Shown one piece after another: positions 1 to 11,999 of a stretch of 64,000 bases of DNA. Origin of the DNA: Dermanyssus gallinae (Eukaryota; Arthropoda; Arachnida; Mesostigmata; Dermanyssidae); the NCBI GenBank assembly GCA_003439945.1, contig QVRM01003987.1, forward strand, positions 1 through 64,000. The letters run 5' to 3'. Position 1 is the stretch's first letter, and every line of letters begins with the position of its first letter. The position numbers and the translations under genes were made by a program. Below the pieces are notes generated by a model that saw only the letters and a program-made list of their open reading frames with translations, was not told the origin of the DNA and did not search any database.

Positions 1-2773
1 GATCGCTTATCACCAGTTGCCAGGTTTAACTGCTCGCCGACTCTTGGAGAAGTTTGCGGGTGATGTTGCCTGGGCCGCCCAGGGTTTCAAATGCTAGCGG
101 CTGAAACTCGTGTGGTGTACCCGATGGAAGCGTATTTTGCAAGCTTTCTTGTCTCGGCTAGACTGCCAGCGTAGCCTGCCGAGACCGCCCCGCCACCGAC
201 CATTGAGGGTGCTAATGAGTCGGTGACTGTGGCGTCCCAAACAAGCATCTTTCCCCTACTGAAAGGGGTAAGGGTCATCCCATCTGGGCGCTTACCATCT
301 ACGGCGAGAGACCTTGGGGCTCTAGAATGCAGGGGTATCCGCATGATCGAAGCGCTCGGCTGAAGGTGTCGTTAATACCGGCAATGTCTGGCCCGCCGTC
401 CGGCACTTATGATGCACGATAAACCGTGATGCGCTAATTCGTCTACAGGTTGACCGCATCTGCATTGATGAGGAGTGACGAGGTCACAGCCAAGACGAGA
501 CCTGTCGCAATTCTTGTTGTTTCATTGTCCAGGAGAGTGCCCAGTGGGACGCTGGGGATGCATGCAACCAAGCTCCGGATCCCTTGGCAGCGACCCGTTG
601 GAGGCGAGCCTTCGTGGAGTTGTCGGCAGCACCTGGAGTAAGCTGCAATACGCTTCGTCCGTATAGGAACGCGCCTCCAGTCCCGCTGGCTCAAAGGGTT
701 ATCCGGAACGCCCCTGCATACTGTCTTTAGTTCTTCATATAAGCGTCCCTTGAGTTCGTTTGTACTGAACAATACCGGCCTCGTATAATAGTGCGGTGGC
801 GTTGCTCTCTGACCGGAAGAGGGAAGAGGACTATCGCTGGCCCAGCCGAGACGAGCGGATCCGGGATCCCCAGGCCCCCCTTCGAGATTGGTAGTTGAGC
901 CTGCTTTCGAGCGGAAGGTGCCAGCGATAGATTGGGAAGAGACTCGAGGCTGTTCACAGTTAACTCGTTCAATGCACGCAGATCCTCTACTTGTTCTGTT
1001 AGGTTCGCTCCGCGGAGAAGATGGGTGACCCTGGTAGCTGAAAACGAAGATCGGAGTAAGAAAAGGGCGCGGTGGGCACCAAGCGGGGCGAGGTTATCGG
1101 CGACGTCCTTTAGCTTGTTTTGCCACTTTGCCAGTGCGCGCGTGAGCCCTTGCGGTCGAAGCGGGACTCCCAGCAGCTCCAGGTCGCAGTCAAGTGTTAC
1201 CTTACATCCCGGCAATAAGGTCTGTAGAGTGTCAAGGTCAGGGGTCTGTGTGCTGCTGCCTGTCACATAAATCTCGCATTTCTCTGGGTTTAGTTCTAAA
1301 CCCGAGCTTGCACGAAAATCAAGCACGCGCCGAACGTCGTCAGCAACTATGTCCGCATCGCCTCCTAGCACGCCATCATCAAGGTACCAAACATTCAGCG
1401 GGCTGTTGAGGGAGTCGACTAGGTCTTTAATGCCTAGGCAAAATAAAAGGGGAGCCAAAGGATCACCCTGTTGCAGTCCCGTAGCCGAAGCTATGACATC
1501 ATCTGGGAGAACCAAGCAGGAGGCGTTACGGTACGCCTGGTTGAAGTAATGCGATAACTGGGGACAATGCTTTAAGACCGCCTTTAAGAGATAGTCCCGT
1601 CTTACAGAGTTAAAAGCGTTTTTAAAATCCAGTTTTACAAGGACCCCAGGGAGCGTGCGTGAATCAATAAAAGCTCGGGTGGCGTGAATAGCGGCCTCAG
1701 CCCCTGCTGGTGTGGCAAACCCAAGCTGATGTAAGCCTATCGCCTCGCGAATCGTCTCCCTGGTTCGATTACAGGCAATTTTTGCAGCCAGCCTGCGCAA
1801 GGTAGAGGAGCATGCAATCGGCCTTACCGACCCGTCTTTCTTCTGTAAGGCGAAAAGCCTTGCCCCAAAGATTATGGGCAGTAGTTGAGGTGGGGGTGCG
1901 CCCCACAAAAGTAAGTCCACAACTTTGGCCAGTGCACTCGCCAGTCGGCTTGCTGTGTCTCCCAGGGTTGGAGAAAAGTAGGTCCATGAGCAATCTGGGT
2001 CGGATAAAATCCAGTCCCCCGGCGGCACTCCGTGAAAAACTTTTGACTGCGGCTGTTACTTCTTCTCCAGACGTGGTACAAGGGAGTGGAAGGCCGGGGG
2101 AGGCTGGCCAATCTAAGTTTGGCGGGGCCGGGGGGTGTTTATCGCGGAGAGCTGTCAAGTGATCTGTGCTGGGAGCCAGCGCGTCCGATGATCCGATCAG
2201 TCTCGCGGCCCCTGACACGTCACCCTCCGATAGCTTGAGAATGGTCTGGCGGACACGATCATTTGTAAACGTACGGGTTCTCGCGGCGGCCGGGGGTAAA
2301 ATCTCGGCTAGGCGCAGCCCATTGGAGAATTCACGTAGATTGTGACGGATAATAACGGAGAGCGATTGTGCGTCGTTGCGAGTCGTAGGAAGGCGGAGAA
2401 TCACTGGCACGAAGGAGAGGAGCGCACCCCATGCAATGTCGTTATTATCGGCTGAAACTCCCAATAGGACCTTTGTTAGAGCTTCCGCTACCTGTTTCCG
2501 AACCGCTTTTGGGACGATCCTTAAGAGTCTCAACCTCTTCGCTGCACCCTGAATATTTTCGATGATACGGGCGGGTTGCTGTGTGTTATTATCGATTGGC
2601 ATGTGCGAAAGTAGAGATAAATTACTAGAACTTGATGGGTGTTTGGCTGTTATGTGTCTAGTGAGTCCTCTTCTTGTGTATAACCCGTTGCAGAAAGGAC
2701 AGGCTATTCGCTCTGACTGTGTCGACAACCCTGACTCGCCACTGGCTATATTATTTGAGATATGTTCCGCCAT
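1..2773 (-). pseudogene. ORF2 (zinc finger - RT - RLE) of copy A, frameshifted
   Basis: ORF2 starts at 2773 with an N-terminal C2H2 finger (CPFC, then HITAKH, spacing CX2CX11HX4H), followed by the conserved pre-RT region with DKHPPAPP and GLDFIRPRLL. The RT follows: KKDGSVRPIACS, VKLDFKNAFNS, LQQGDPLAPLLF and the active site WYLDDG. The C-terminus keeps a knuckle (CRCG...HHGLSC, about 418-470) and the nuclease motif RPDG followed 15 residues later by the D of VWDATV. The frame is broken by one extra T in a four-base run (1974-1977) between RPRLL and the RT, again near 790-830, near 460 and near 110. The order of domains is intact; the protein is not. Family assignment is firm; exact clade is inference. 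Confidence 0.85.
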
Positions 2774-3117
2774 TATTGCATTATGTGTTTAAGACTTTCC
2801 AACACTGGTAGTAGCTGCAGAAGGGGTTCTAAAACCACCACTAGGGCTCTAAGTTGACCTAACAGGTCAGAACCGCCCCCTGACACGACTTGCGACAAAC
2901 GAGTTACAGCGTCGGCCGTGGTCAGGTTTGACCGCGCGAATTTGGGTGTTCGACGCGCCGGGGTGCGTGTTAATCGCCGTCTTGGAGCGAGCACTCCTTT
3001 GTTGGCGTAGGGTCTCCCCGTGCGCTTCTTAAGCTTCTTGGCGGGAAGTGGCCTGGGTGCAGGTAGTAGCAACTGCGGGTTAGGGTCTTCGGGCGACTGG
3101 GTAATCCCGCGAACAAC
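2773..3117 (-). pseudogene. ORF1 (gag-like) C-terminal fragment of copy A
   Basis: About 110 residues remain: a basic, proline-rich stretch (LPAKKLKKRTGR, then RRRLTRTPARRTPK) followed by a leucine-rich C-terminus ending near LESLKHIMQ. Copy G has the same order (basic linker, then a leucine-rich tail ending KGLAL), which supports the call. The zinc knuckles that would lie upstream are lost by truncation. The stop codon TAA (2775-2773) shares its last A with the ATG of ORF2 (2773-2771), giving TAATG. This implies that ORF2 was translated by reinitiation after ORF1. Confidence 0.7.
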
Positions 3118-3568
3118 ATGGTGTATAAAATGTTATTAGTGCCAATTTATTGTTATGGTACTTCAATTTGGGGATTTCATAATAAAGGTGTAACTCATAG
3201 GGCCGAAGTCATTCAGAATGGTGCCCTCAGGGTAGTATTTAACCTGCGCCGCAACGATTCGGTTCGCAAGTGTTTTCAAGACTTTAAGCTTTTACCACTT
3301 AGGGATATTTACAAAACGGTAAAAATTGCCATGCTTGCATTTAAGGTGTATAGAAGAATTATTCCGGATGATGCTGCTTTTCCTATAAGAGCTGCTGTTA
3401 GACGCACAACTCGACGTGCAACGGAATTTGTGAGGCCAGTAAGCTCTAAAGCAGCCCACTCGTCATGCTCTCGCATGCACCCTGCCGACTATCTGGACCG
3501 AACTTCCCAAAGAAATTCGTGTACTTACTTCAGTCAGATTATTTAAACGTGAGGTGAAAATATAGGTA
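3118..3568 (+). pseudogene. CR1/Jockey-like LINE, C-terminal end of the reverse transcriptase ORF
   Basis: The frame from 3118 reads as the region after the RT active site of an APE-type LINE: a tryptophan-containing 'YGTSIWG' segment, 'IQNGALRVVF', then 'LLPLRDIYKTVKIAMLAFKVYR'. A frameshift near 3480 moves the last part to another frame, which reads 'IWTELPKEIR' and 'SVRLFKREVKI' then stop at about 3566. These are the usual closing motifs of CR1/L2/Jockey proteins. Everything upstream is missing, with the break at the 5' end of copy A, so either one element inserted into the other or both were truncated at a shared break. Confidence 0.7.
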
Positions 3569-3569
3569 A

Positions 3570-6340
3570 CGAGTAAAAACTCTAGTCAAAACTAGTTACC
3601 CGTCATTAGGTTGAAGAAAGCGTGTCATGTATGTAAACGGGAGAAGTTTTTAGCACCTTCAATTGCTAGTTTCTTATGGAGTGAGACATGTTAAAGTATG
3701 AAATTGATAAAGTTAGTGTAAATACATATTTTAAATCGTTTTGTATACGAGAATTTAAGCATTGTGAAAGTGCGGTTCCGTGAATAAACCTCAAAAATTA
3801 TTAATAATTAGATTTGTCTCTACACTATGCAGAGTCATAGCCTACACGTGGCCTACAAGTTTATTGAGGACATAAAGCTTATTTGCCTATGAAACCTAAG
3901 AATAGATGATAATTTGTATTATATATCATTAAGGACAGAATATATAGTATTATATATAATTACGGACAGAAATCTTATTTAGCTAAGAAACCTAAGAAAG
4001 GATGATTATTAGTAATTGTTGTAGATCGTCACAGATCGATTAGACGTCATAGATAAAAGCCCTCCGTCATAAAGCTGGCGTAACAGTTTGTCGAAATTGC
4101 CCTTTAGTGAGTCCGTATTATATCATATTTCTGACAATATGGTCGCCATTGAAATTCGAATTTAGAGCTAGATGAATGCTAACATTTGTTCTATCATAAC
4201 AAGACGTGCAGTCGCGTGTCCACTCACTGTGTGGATTAGAGGGACCAGAGAGTCCCGCTCGGTTTGCAACTGACGTCTCTTCCAAGGCGCTCTTATTTAG
4301 GAGCACGAATATGGTCAAAACCACAATACATACATACATTGACGTAGCACACGTATTGTATAGAATAATTACTGTTATTGGCAAAGACACTCTTCTTCGT
4401 GCAGAAGGCTTATAAACTAGTAGACCCCGATCCGACGAGGCGTGAATTTCCTCCTCAGAGCTACGCCATCCTGTTCTGTCGCTTTTGTCGACATTAAATG
4501 TCCGTTACCTTGGCATCTTAGGTTTACGTTGGGTAATATAGCTTTAGTGAATGGCGTTTTGACGCTGTATACTTTCACAAAGTGCACATCGTTTAGAAAA
4601 TTGGACTTCTCAGGTCCAATTTTCTAAACGATGTGCACCATGAAACTGTCGGTTACAGAACTCCCACTGCAAGCACCACTGCGTTTAAATCGTATTACTA
4701 AAATATAATATTAAATCAATAATAATAGTTATTAATTCGGCTGCAGCACTGTTAAGTCATCTATGTAGAGTTAAGGACAAAACTAAGCGTAATATTATTT
4801 TCTTTTTGGCGAGAAGATGTATTTGCGTAGGACAAATGCCACAGCTGAAGTCATATGTGTGTCTATTTTTTATTCTCTCGAGCCACGTCACTGTACAAAA
4901 ATTGGAAAACAAAGTGGCAGAGTGAGCAGATATGAGTGTACATACAAGTGGAAACAGAAAACTATATATATGCAAAGCGTGGGATATACCGCTAATTCTT
5001 GCAACAGATACGAATAGTAAAATAACAAGTACTTTAAGTTCTAAAATAAAGCTTATAACGTGATTTGTGTCAGGAGAAGAGAACTTAACGACCCTACTTT
5101 TCCTGGCAGCTTATAGAAGTATGCGTGAAGAGCCGGATTAGTAAATAGTGAAGTTCAAGGAAGAGATGTTTAGTGCGTACAGGTATTGACGTTGGCAACT
5201 TTGGAAAGTGGCGGCGTGGTTTGGAGTCTAGTGCGCTATATTCCCAGACCACGCGGGGGGGGGGCGTGGTCATTTACCGGCGTATCACGGGTTTGACCCC
5301 TTGTTAATTGATTTTTGGGAATCGATGCTCATTAAAAGTGAACGATAAATCAACGCTAAAATTCAACGGGCATACTGCCATAAGGACCACAGGAAAAAGA
5401 CCCAGATATCCCAACATGTCCAGCCCTTGTGCATTGAAAATATGCCTTACTGCGTTATCAAGCCCATAGGGAACGGAGAATAGTCTAAAATTAAAAAAAT
5501 ACTTCCTTAAACATAATTTTAATTCTAGGTCTCGACGTAGAAAGTGTCGAAGTAATAACACAAATTTAATAATAATATAGTAAAAAAATAAAAATAATAA
5601 ATTTAATCCTTGAATCTAAGAGTATGCACAGAGAATTGACAGCACTCGGACTAAGTTTGCTTGTGAGTCGCACACTTGTCGCTGCTGATTGCTGCCGGCG
5701 CATGTGCATCATATATTCCCAAAGCTTGCCATATTAAAACAGAAAAAAATCAGGTGTTGTCTGTTTTTGGACAGGTATGCACCCGTTGACGACGGTGTGC
5801 AACTGCATTTTATCCTTTTCACCAAAAAAAAAACGTTTAAAGATACAACTATCTCAATACATCTTTTGTGTTGTACAGGTAAGTTGCCGTTACTTGAGAC
5901 TTGTTTGAGGAACGCTACCGTTGTCTACTTTCATTGCAACTAGTTTTGCTAAATGTAGAAGGAACCGTGGCATCATACATTTATTAAAAAAACGAGCAGA
6001 TACGTAGGCGTAGAGAAGAAGCATGATATGTTTCTCTTCTGCGCATATTCAGACACATTTTAACCAAAGAACAATAGACATTATAATTATATTGTTTGAA
6101 ATAGTTAATTAATTAGTTCATATTCACGGGTACGTTCATATGACGTAGAATGATACCCAATACAGTAATCTAGAACTGCATTAAAAAAAGGATGGATTAC
6201 AAATAAATAAAGAATGACAGAAATAAGAACATTAGTAACATTAGCCAGTTACATTTGTAGGGCGAGGCTACCTGCGCATGACAGAGAAAAATAGCAGGTA
6301 CGTGTGTCTTCCGTTCGGTTGACGCAATAGGTGTTAAGAC
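3570..6340. other. AT-rich gene-free stretch
   Basis: No reading frame here resembles a known family. The stretch is AT-rich with many stops and short runs. The only structured item I found is the hairpin at 4582-4638. A run of ten G lies near 5258-5267. Confidence 0.5.
4582..4638. repeat. Perfect 25-bp inverted repeat with a 7-nt loop
   Basis: The arm 4582-4606 (starting GTGCACATCG) is the exact reverse complement of 4614-4638 (ending CGATGTGCAC), separated by TTCTCAG. No mismatch was found across 25 pairs. It could be a pre-miRNA-like hairpin, a small fold-back element or a replication-slippage palindrome. Flanks (TTTCA and TGAAA) extend weak pairing a little further. Confidence 0.85.
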
Positions 6341-6343
6341 ATC

Positions 6344-6890
6344 ATGGCGTTCCCATTGCAAATTTCAAGGATTGAGAGGCAGCGAGGTGTTATTACATTT
6401 CAGACCCCGGAAGATATTCAGCCGGCCAATATTTATCGCAGGATAAGGCCGAATACGAAAGAGACTGTGTTTGTCACGGCTGAACTCATCGACAAGGTGA
6501 ACGACCTAATGAGAAGTGATCGGCTTGTCCTAATGCGAGTGTTGGCAGTGTGGCAGGGTCCAGTTTTGAAACAGTAGAGACAATTTTGCACAGCAACTTG
6601 GGTTACCAAAAAGTGTTTACGCAGTAGGTTCTGAAGAAGCTCCGCAAAATGCAAAAGGGTGTATGGGGGGGGGGGCACTGCAACACATGTTCGGGTATAT
6701 TGAAGACTCCGCTTTTTTGGAGTTGCGGGTCGTCATTGGTGACGAGAGTTGGTGCCATCCTTCTGAGCCAAAGACGAAGTGGAACAGCATGCAATTGAAG
6801 CATTGTCGTTGTCACCATTTCCTAAAAAAATCAAAGCTGTGCGTTCCGCCGCCAACGTGAGCTCTTCGCCGTTTTTTCGACGTCCGAGGC
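6344..6890 (+). pseudogene. mariner-family transposase relic
   Basis: Short stretches in shifting frames match a mariner transposase in order: the helix-turn-helix region 'NDLMRSDR', then 'FETVETILHSNLG' about 6550-6600, then 'VIGDESWCHPSEPKTKW' (6720-6790), which carries the first catalytic aspartate (GDESW), then 'SPFPKKIKAV' and 'FFDVRGR' (about 6860-6890). The second and third catalytic blocks are not present downstream. At least three frameshifts and several stops separate the pieces. I did not find terminal inverted repeats. An old, dead copy. Confidence 0.65.
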
Positions 6891-6899
6891 CGATACTAA

Positions 6900-9800
6900 T
6901 CAGATTCCTCGGACACTGAAAAACCGTTCTACCAAGAGTTTGGAGAAATGGATTGAGGCGCTCACAAAGCAAGTGATTCGGCTTCACGTAATGCGTATCC
7001 AGGATCACAAAAAAGTACCTGCCAAGTTCAAGTAAGCAAGCAGCTTGAGCATTCACTCTACAGCGGACGGACATGTCGGCCTGCGACTTACGCCAGTTTG
7101 GTCGGCTAAAGCATCTTAGTAGAAGGCGCTCCAACTTGGACGATGGACTTAGGGAAACAGTGGAAGGACTGACTCTCTGCATAGCTGCAGAAACTCTAGG
7201 AACAGAAAATCGATCAGCTCGTAAAACAGTAGGATAGTTGTGCTCAGGCCTCTAGTACTTACTTTTGAAGAAAACCTTAAACTGTACCCACAGTGCCGTT
7301 TCTGACTTTTTAATTTGAACACATATACATTTATATACTGTTCGTATATCACTTATGCGTCAGCATTTCGCCAGCGACTCTACTCACGGCGCTGTGTTGA
7401 CCTCTTGGATCAAACTGAAATACTCTGCCGTACCTTCTACTTTCCGTGGTGTTTTTTTCTCCGTGATAAGGTCTCAAGGCTCTATCTTCTCCAAAGCAAA
7501 CGACATTTCTTCTTCTCAGCTTTTTCTGTTTATATATATATATATATATATATATAATTGTATGGTATCGTTCTATTTTATTTTTTAAAAATCATTATTA
7601 TATTTGGATATACATACAATTTAAGTCATGTGACCTCAAGTTACCAACGCCGGATGGTACTAAACGGTTAGCGTTACGTCTATGGACAGCATCTAGGGCA
7701 AAAAGGATTAATTTTTGGCGTTACCTGTATCGATTGTAAACCTTTCGCAGCAATTATGCTTTCTCTCCCACAGACGGTTTCAGCTCGAGGAACCTGCCGG
7801 GGGTGATTGCCGATGACCAAGCGATGAACACTCGGCGACGACGTGACTTGAGCTAGTAGGCCACTTAGCCAGGGGGGGGGGCAGAACAGAGAACACCAGT
7901 CTCCCGGCTCTTTGCTCGTCACGCGAGCGTCCTTTGGCGAGAAAAAATCGCCAAGTCCGTTGTATCGTACATGCCTTCTCATCGCTTCTTGCTCCGCAGA
8001 GAGAATGACGACGTCTCCCAAGGTAGTGTTGGGACGAGGCCATCCAATAATCGGCGCCCAAGGTAGTGTTGCCGCGCTGACTCGCTGGTTCTGGTATGCG
8101 CTGCAAAAAAGGCAGGCAAAAGACAATTGCTACCGCTACAGGTTCCTCCTGTAGAAAACAAAGCTTTCATTCGGTACACAAACTACCCAACTGCTTGTAC
8201 CACTGCTACTACTAGATATCGGGTTGATTTGTAGCTGATGCTGCTGTCCTGCTAGATCGTGTTGTGTTTTGTTAGGCATCTCACACATGTCAATGCTTGT
8301 CATAGGTGGTCGGCTTTCAAAATACGGTGCACCATAGGAAAGAAAGCGTTTTCTTCCTACTGCACAAAAGCAAGGTGCAGCATGCGAGACCCAGCATGTT
8401 GTTTGATGAGAACAGACACTAGCTTGGCTGGATAACTCTGAGTGACCCGAGCTTCGCAAAGATTAGTTACGTCGAAGCCGCAGTGCCTGCTTTCCAGCGT
8501 AAAGGCTTGGATATTCGGAAATAAGGTGGTGGCGTCAAGCTCCGCCTATCGTATACATCCTATCCGATGTCCGAAGATAGTCCGAGCCCATCCGGATGGG
8601 CTCGGCCTGTTCCTCGATGACTGCACGTTACGACCATTGCACGCTGCCTTTGAAGCGGTGGGCGCTCCAAAGGATATTCCAGGACGCATGAGCACCGACG
8701 ACGCAGGAGTCATGCGCGCAGAATCATCGCACAGCGCCCGTCCGCCGTGAACAAATGCTTTCAGACAAATTGAAGTCGCGCGCGGCACGATACGACACGA
8801 AACAATGGAGACGTTGCTGCCGGCTGATGCCTAAGTACTTGAGAAACGGCCTAAGAACAACGACGGCTGGAGGCTGTCCGGTGAAAGGTAGGGAGGGGGG
8901 GCTCGAAAGAGAGGTGAGGAGCTCGAAAGCGTTTTACGGCGAACTCCTGGGAGTTGGCGAGCTATATCGGGACCTGATGGAAAGACCAAACGAATGAAAG
9001 AGCAATGCATCCGCAAGGGGGTGCGACGAATATGAAGGTGTTCCCTCCCTCCAAAGGCCCTAAATCTCATATTCTTCGTCGTCGTCGTTGTCGTAAGCGG
9101 ATTGCCAGATACGGATGCGAATAGACCCGGCCAGGTCGTTCGACCGGGCCCGGCTGAACCATGGGGAACAGGATGACAACATATTGGCAGAGAAGATGCA
9201 CACCTCTGCCTCTCTCTATTCCGCATTGCCCGCGCCAGGCCAGCTGCCCAGGCACCGGCCCCCGGCTGGGAGACGGGCGTTCCGTCTGTCCGTCAAGGGA
9301 CATTTCGCGTACGCTGTACGAGCGGCTGGGCTGACGTGTCTGGGCGGCCATCGTGACATCGTGTGCTGCGTTAGTGCCCCCCCGTAAGCCTTCTCCGCGC
9401 CCCCCAGAACAAACATCGCCCTCAAGATACTCGTTCACGGTGTACTCTACGGGCCGCTCGCGCCCCTCGTGCGCCCGGGGACTCGAACGAACATGCTCAT
9501 CAAATTCATCCACATCGCGTAGCGTCGCCTCATCGACTAGCCTTCGCGTATCATCATCAATCCCCTCCCACCCCCCTCGATCGTCATCATTTAGCCGTCG
9601 GCCGAAGCACAAACTTCAAATTAAATCATCTTTGCACCCAAATAGGATACGTTCGTTTCGCACGGTCGTACGTCCATCGACGTCGTCTTTGCTGCATCGC
9701 ATCGACTACGCAATCATACGTTATTTACTGGCAACGATGTAGCATTGTTTGTTGTCTTGTATGTGTATGCCAATACTCATACAAACTGCCGTCAATCTCT

Positions 9801-10130
9801 AAGCCAAGGCTGTAGTAAGTGTAACAGCGGCGAGTTCAAGATTTAGTAGCGAATTAAAACAAACCAGCTTGAGTTGTCCAGACTTGGCCCTGAAAACGGC
9901 GCATATAAGGATTGGCGTCTACAAATAACCAGTAAACACTAAATCGGCACATCTTCAGACAGACAGTCCAACGGCGCTTTTGGACCTGCAATGCCTACGC
10001 AATTAACAAGCTACGGCTATGCCGCTGATAGCTCTGAGATCGAATTTTGCGGGAATTCGATAACTAGCATCAACTTGCCGACAGTACTGAAAGCGATGCA
10101 CTGCAGTTTGCCACTACTTATAGAAATTAC
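6900..10130. other. Gene-free stretch with a GC- and CpG-rich block (about 7.7-9.7 kb)
   Basis: No family is recognised. A (TA)13 tract lies at 7531-7556. From about 7700 to 9700 the base composition rises and CpG is frequent, so long open frames occur on both strands by chance (for example 9067-9612 minus, acidic and arginine-rich). Without homology or splice signals I do not call a gene. A perfect palindrome sits at 8582-8605. Confidence 0.4.
8582..8605. repeat. Perfect 24-bp palindrome
   Basis: The 12-base half CCGAGCCCATCC is followed at once by its reverse complement, with no spacer. It lies in the CpG-rich block. It may be a dimeric binding site or a chance palindrome; nothing nearby decides this. 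Confidence 0.8.
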
Positions 10131-10191
10131 CACGGCCTGTGTTGTGTCTAGGCATATTTAGGTAGACACAACTGTCGGCTCGACGCTACAC

Positions 10192-10507
10192 TGTTGTGTC
10201 TAGGCATAATTTCACACGGCTGTCGGCTCGGCGCCACGTGCTGGCGGACGGGCAGTGGAAAGAGTAGGCACGAAAAGGTACGAGCGACGAAGTGTCCAAA
10301 TGATTCAATAGAAACATCTACTCGGACCGAATCGAATCTACCACATTCGAGAACAATCTGAGAGGCAATAAATGCACCTGACACACAGAGTCAGCAAGCC
10401 ACTCTACAGGTGACAGCAGGCGATCGTGTCTTCATTCCTTACGTACTCGGCTAGTCTAAGTTTAATAGACTAAGTCCTCTGGTCAGTGTGTGCACAGTTC
10501 ACGTACA
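10192..10507 (+). repeat. Probable 5' LTR of the gypsy element
   Basis: The bounds are inferred: a start at TGTTGTGTCTAGGCATAA and an end before the primer binding site. The polyadenylation signal AATAAA at about 10366 fits an LTR R region. A second copy of TGTTGTGTCTAGGCATA lies just upstream at about 10142, so the true start could be there. No second LTR is in the window to confirm the ends. Confidence 0.4.
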
Positions 10508-10513
10508 TATTAG

Positions 10514-10524
10514 TGGCGACGAAG
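10514..10524 (+). promoter_or_regulatory. Primer binding site (tRNA-Ser type)
   Basis: TGGCGACGAAG differs at one place from the complement of the 3' end of a serine tRNA starting GACGAGG and ending CGTCGCCA. It stands just after the inferred LTR end and before gag, as expected for minus-strand priming. Confidence 0.55.
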
Positions 10525-10774
10525 TGGTTACGAACTGACTGACCTTCCTTTAAGCCTTACTTCTACTTTCAAGATCGGCAGGGTGCCATAGTTCAAACGG
10601 CAACAAGTTCACCTGCTACGTCTAAAGGACGTGCCTGCTACTACTACAACTTCTACTTCTTTCGGCAACTACATAGCTACATTTTCTACTACTACTGCTT
10701 TCGGCAACTACATCGCTACAGCTTCTACTACTACTACATCTTTCGGCAGCTACAGCGCTCAGAAGAATTCCACG

Positions 10775-11997
10775 ATGGAACGAGACGGAAGCATCAGGGA
10801 AAACCGAGCACTGCCACAGTTCGAGAGATTCATGGAAGAAGAGATGCCGTGGTCTACATATCGGTGTCGCTTCCGTGAATTTATTGAGCTTAACGAGTAC
10901 CCCGAGAGCAAGCGTGCTTTAGGTTTGCTAAACCACCTCTCGTCCACAGTGTACCAGAAGCTGCGGGACCAGATATTTCCAGAGGAGCCATCAAAGAAGA
11001 CATACGAAGAACTTCTGGCGGCCTTGGACTTTATCTACACAAGAGGTACGTCAAAATGGGTAAAAAGAGTTGAATGCCAAGCCCTAAAACAAGAAGAAGG
11101 TGAACAGATGCAAGACTTCGCGCGCAGGTTACGAAGAAACGCGGAAGAATGCGAATGGCCAATGGAATTCCTGACGACAGTACTGCTAGTACAGTTCATC
11201 AGCGGTGTCAGTGACGATCATGTAAAGGATCAAGTTTTGCATAAGGCAGATACCTTTCAAAACACTGAACGACGCAATCAAAGAAGCAGAGTCAGTGTTC
11301 GTGCGTAAATAACGGTTAACGATCAACAAGATAGTTGCTGGCACACAGCAGCGGGGAGCCAAGCTGCCTTGGAAGAAGCAGCCGACGGGTTCAGGCAGTA
11401 AGGACAGTACAGCTCCGGCTCGCTCTAGACAGGGCCGGATGCCAGGCCACTGCTATCGCTGTGGAAAGCCTGACCACAAAGCTGACAAGTGTCCGCATAT
11501 TAAGTCTACGTGCAATTCCTGCGGGAAAACCGGACATCTTAAGATCGTCTGTCAGCAAAGACAGCCCGGTGGCAGTTCAACCAACAATTTCAAAAATAAG
11601 AAGAATGGAGCCTTCGCCGCACAAGTTGAACCAACCTTAAAGAAGACTTCAGGTATGAACTTTGTAAAGCCAGTACATACAATTCGAACAGTGAGACCCG
11701 ATATCGACCCGTTACTCGTAACAGTCGAGATTGAGGGTACCAATGCTACAATGGAAGTGGACAGCGGCTGTGGAGCCACTGTGATGCCTCTTTCACGTTT
11801 CTCGGCTGTTTTGCCGAAATTCATACACCATGAGCCAGACATTACGTTAAAAGTGGCGAATGGCACTGAAGTGAAACCACACTCTTTCGTGGAAGTTCAC
11901 GTGAAGTACCGCAATATTACAAAATTATTGCGGCTGTACCTAGTCAACGATCCCCAATTTCCAATGTTATTCGGTCGTGATATCGATAAAGGCGCTG
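10775..11997 (+). pseudogene. gypsy gag - nucleocapsid - protease, broken
   Basis: ATG at 10775 opens a gag capsid-like domain ('MPWSTYRCRF...FIELNEY', 'LRDQIFPEEP', 'RNAEECEWP'). The first frame ends at 11308; a one-base shift near 11255 restores the expected sequence ('TLNDAIKEAESVFVR'), and one in-frame stop follows. From 11439 come two CCHC zinc knuckles (CYRCGKPDHKADKC, CNSCGKTGHLKIVC), then an aspartic protease with the active-site triad DSG (MEVDSGCGAT, about 11750-11780) and the closing motif LFGRD. The 5' leader, 10631-10774, contains three in-frame repeats of the form FG-Y-A-T-rich, in the same frame as gag. Dead through one frameshift, one stop and 3' loss. Confidence 0.75.
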
Positions 11998-11999
11998 GG

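Larger units (their letters stand above)
1..3117 (-). mobile_element. RLE-type non-LTR retrotransposon, copy A (5'-truncated; 3' end outside window)
   Basis: Read on the minus strand this segment holds the tail of a gag-like ORF1, then a reverse transcriptase, then a restriction-like endonuclease with a zinc knuckle. That order is typical of early-branching, RLE-bearing LINEs (R2/R4/NeSL-like). Homology with copy G starts at about 3114, inside ORF1 at a shared VVRGI motif, so the 5' end is truncated there and joins an unrelated CR1/Jockey-like tail at 3118. The 3' end runs off the left edge. Several frameshifts make it inactive. Subfamily A/E/G by shared residues such as [15 protein letters not shown]. 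Confidence 0.85.
10192..11997 (+). mobile_element. Ty3/gypsy-type LTR retrotransposon, 5' part only
   Basis: A probable 5' LTR (roughly 10192-10507), a tRNA-Ser-type primer binding site at 10514, and gag, nucleocapsid and protease coding follow in normal order. The element stops just after the protease motif GRD (about 11990), where an R1-type LINE scrap begins. No reverse transcriptase, integrase or 3' LTR is present in the window, so the pol region was lost by deletion or by a later rearrangement. Confidence 0.75.

Noticed and set aside
9067..9612. 181-codon acidic frame on the minus strand in a GC-rich block
   Set aside because: An equally long frame is open on the other strand, no domain is recognised and no splice signal supports it.
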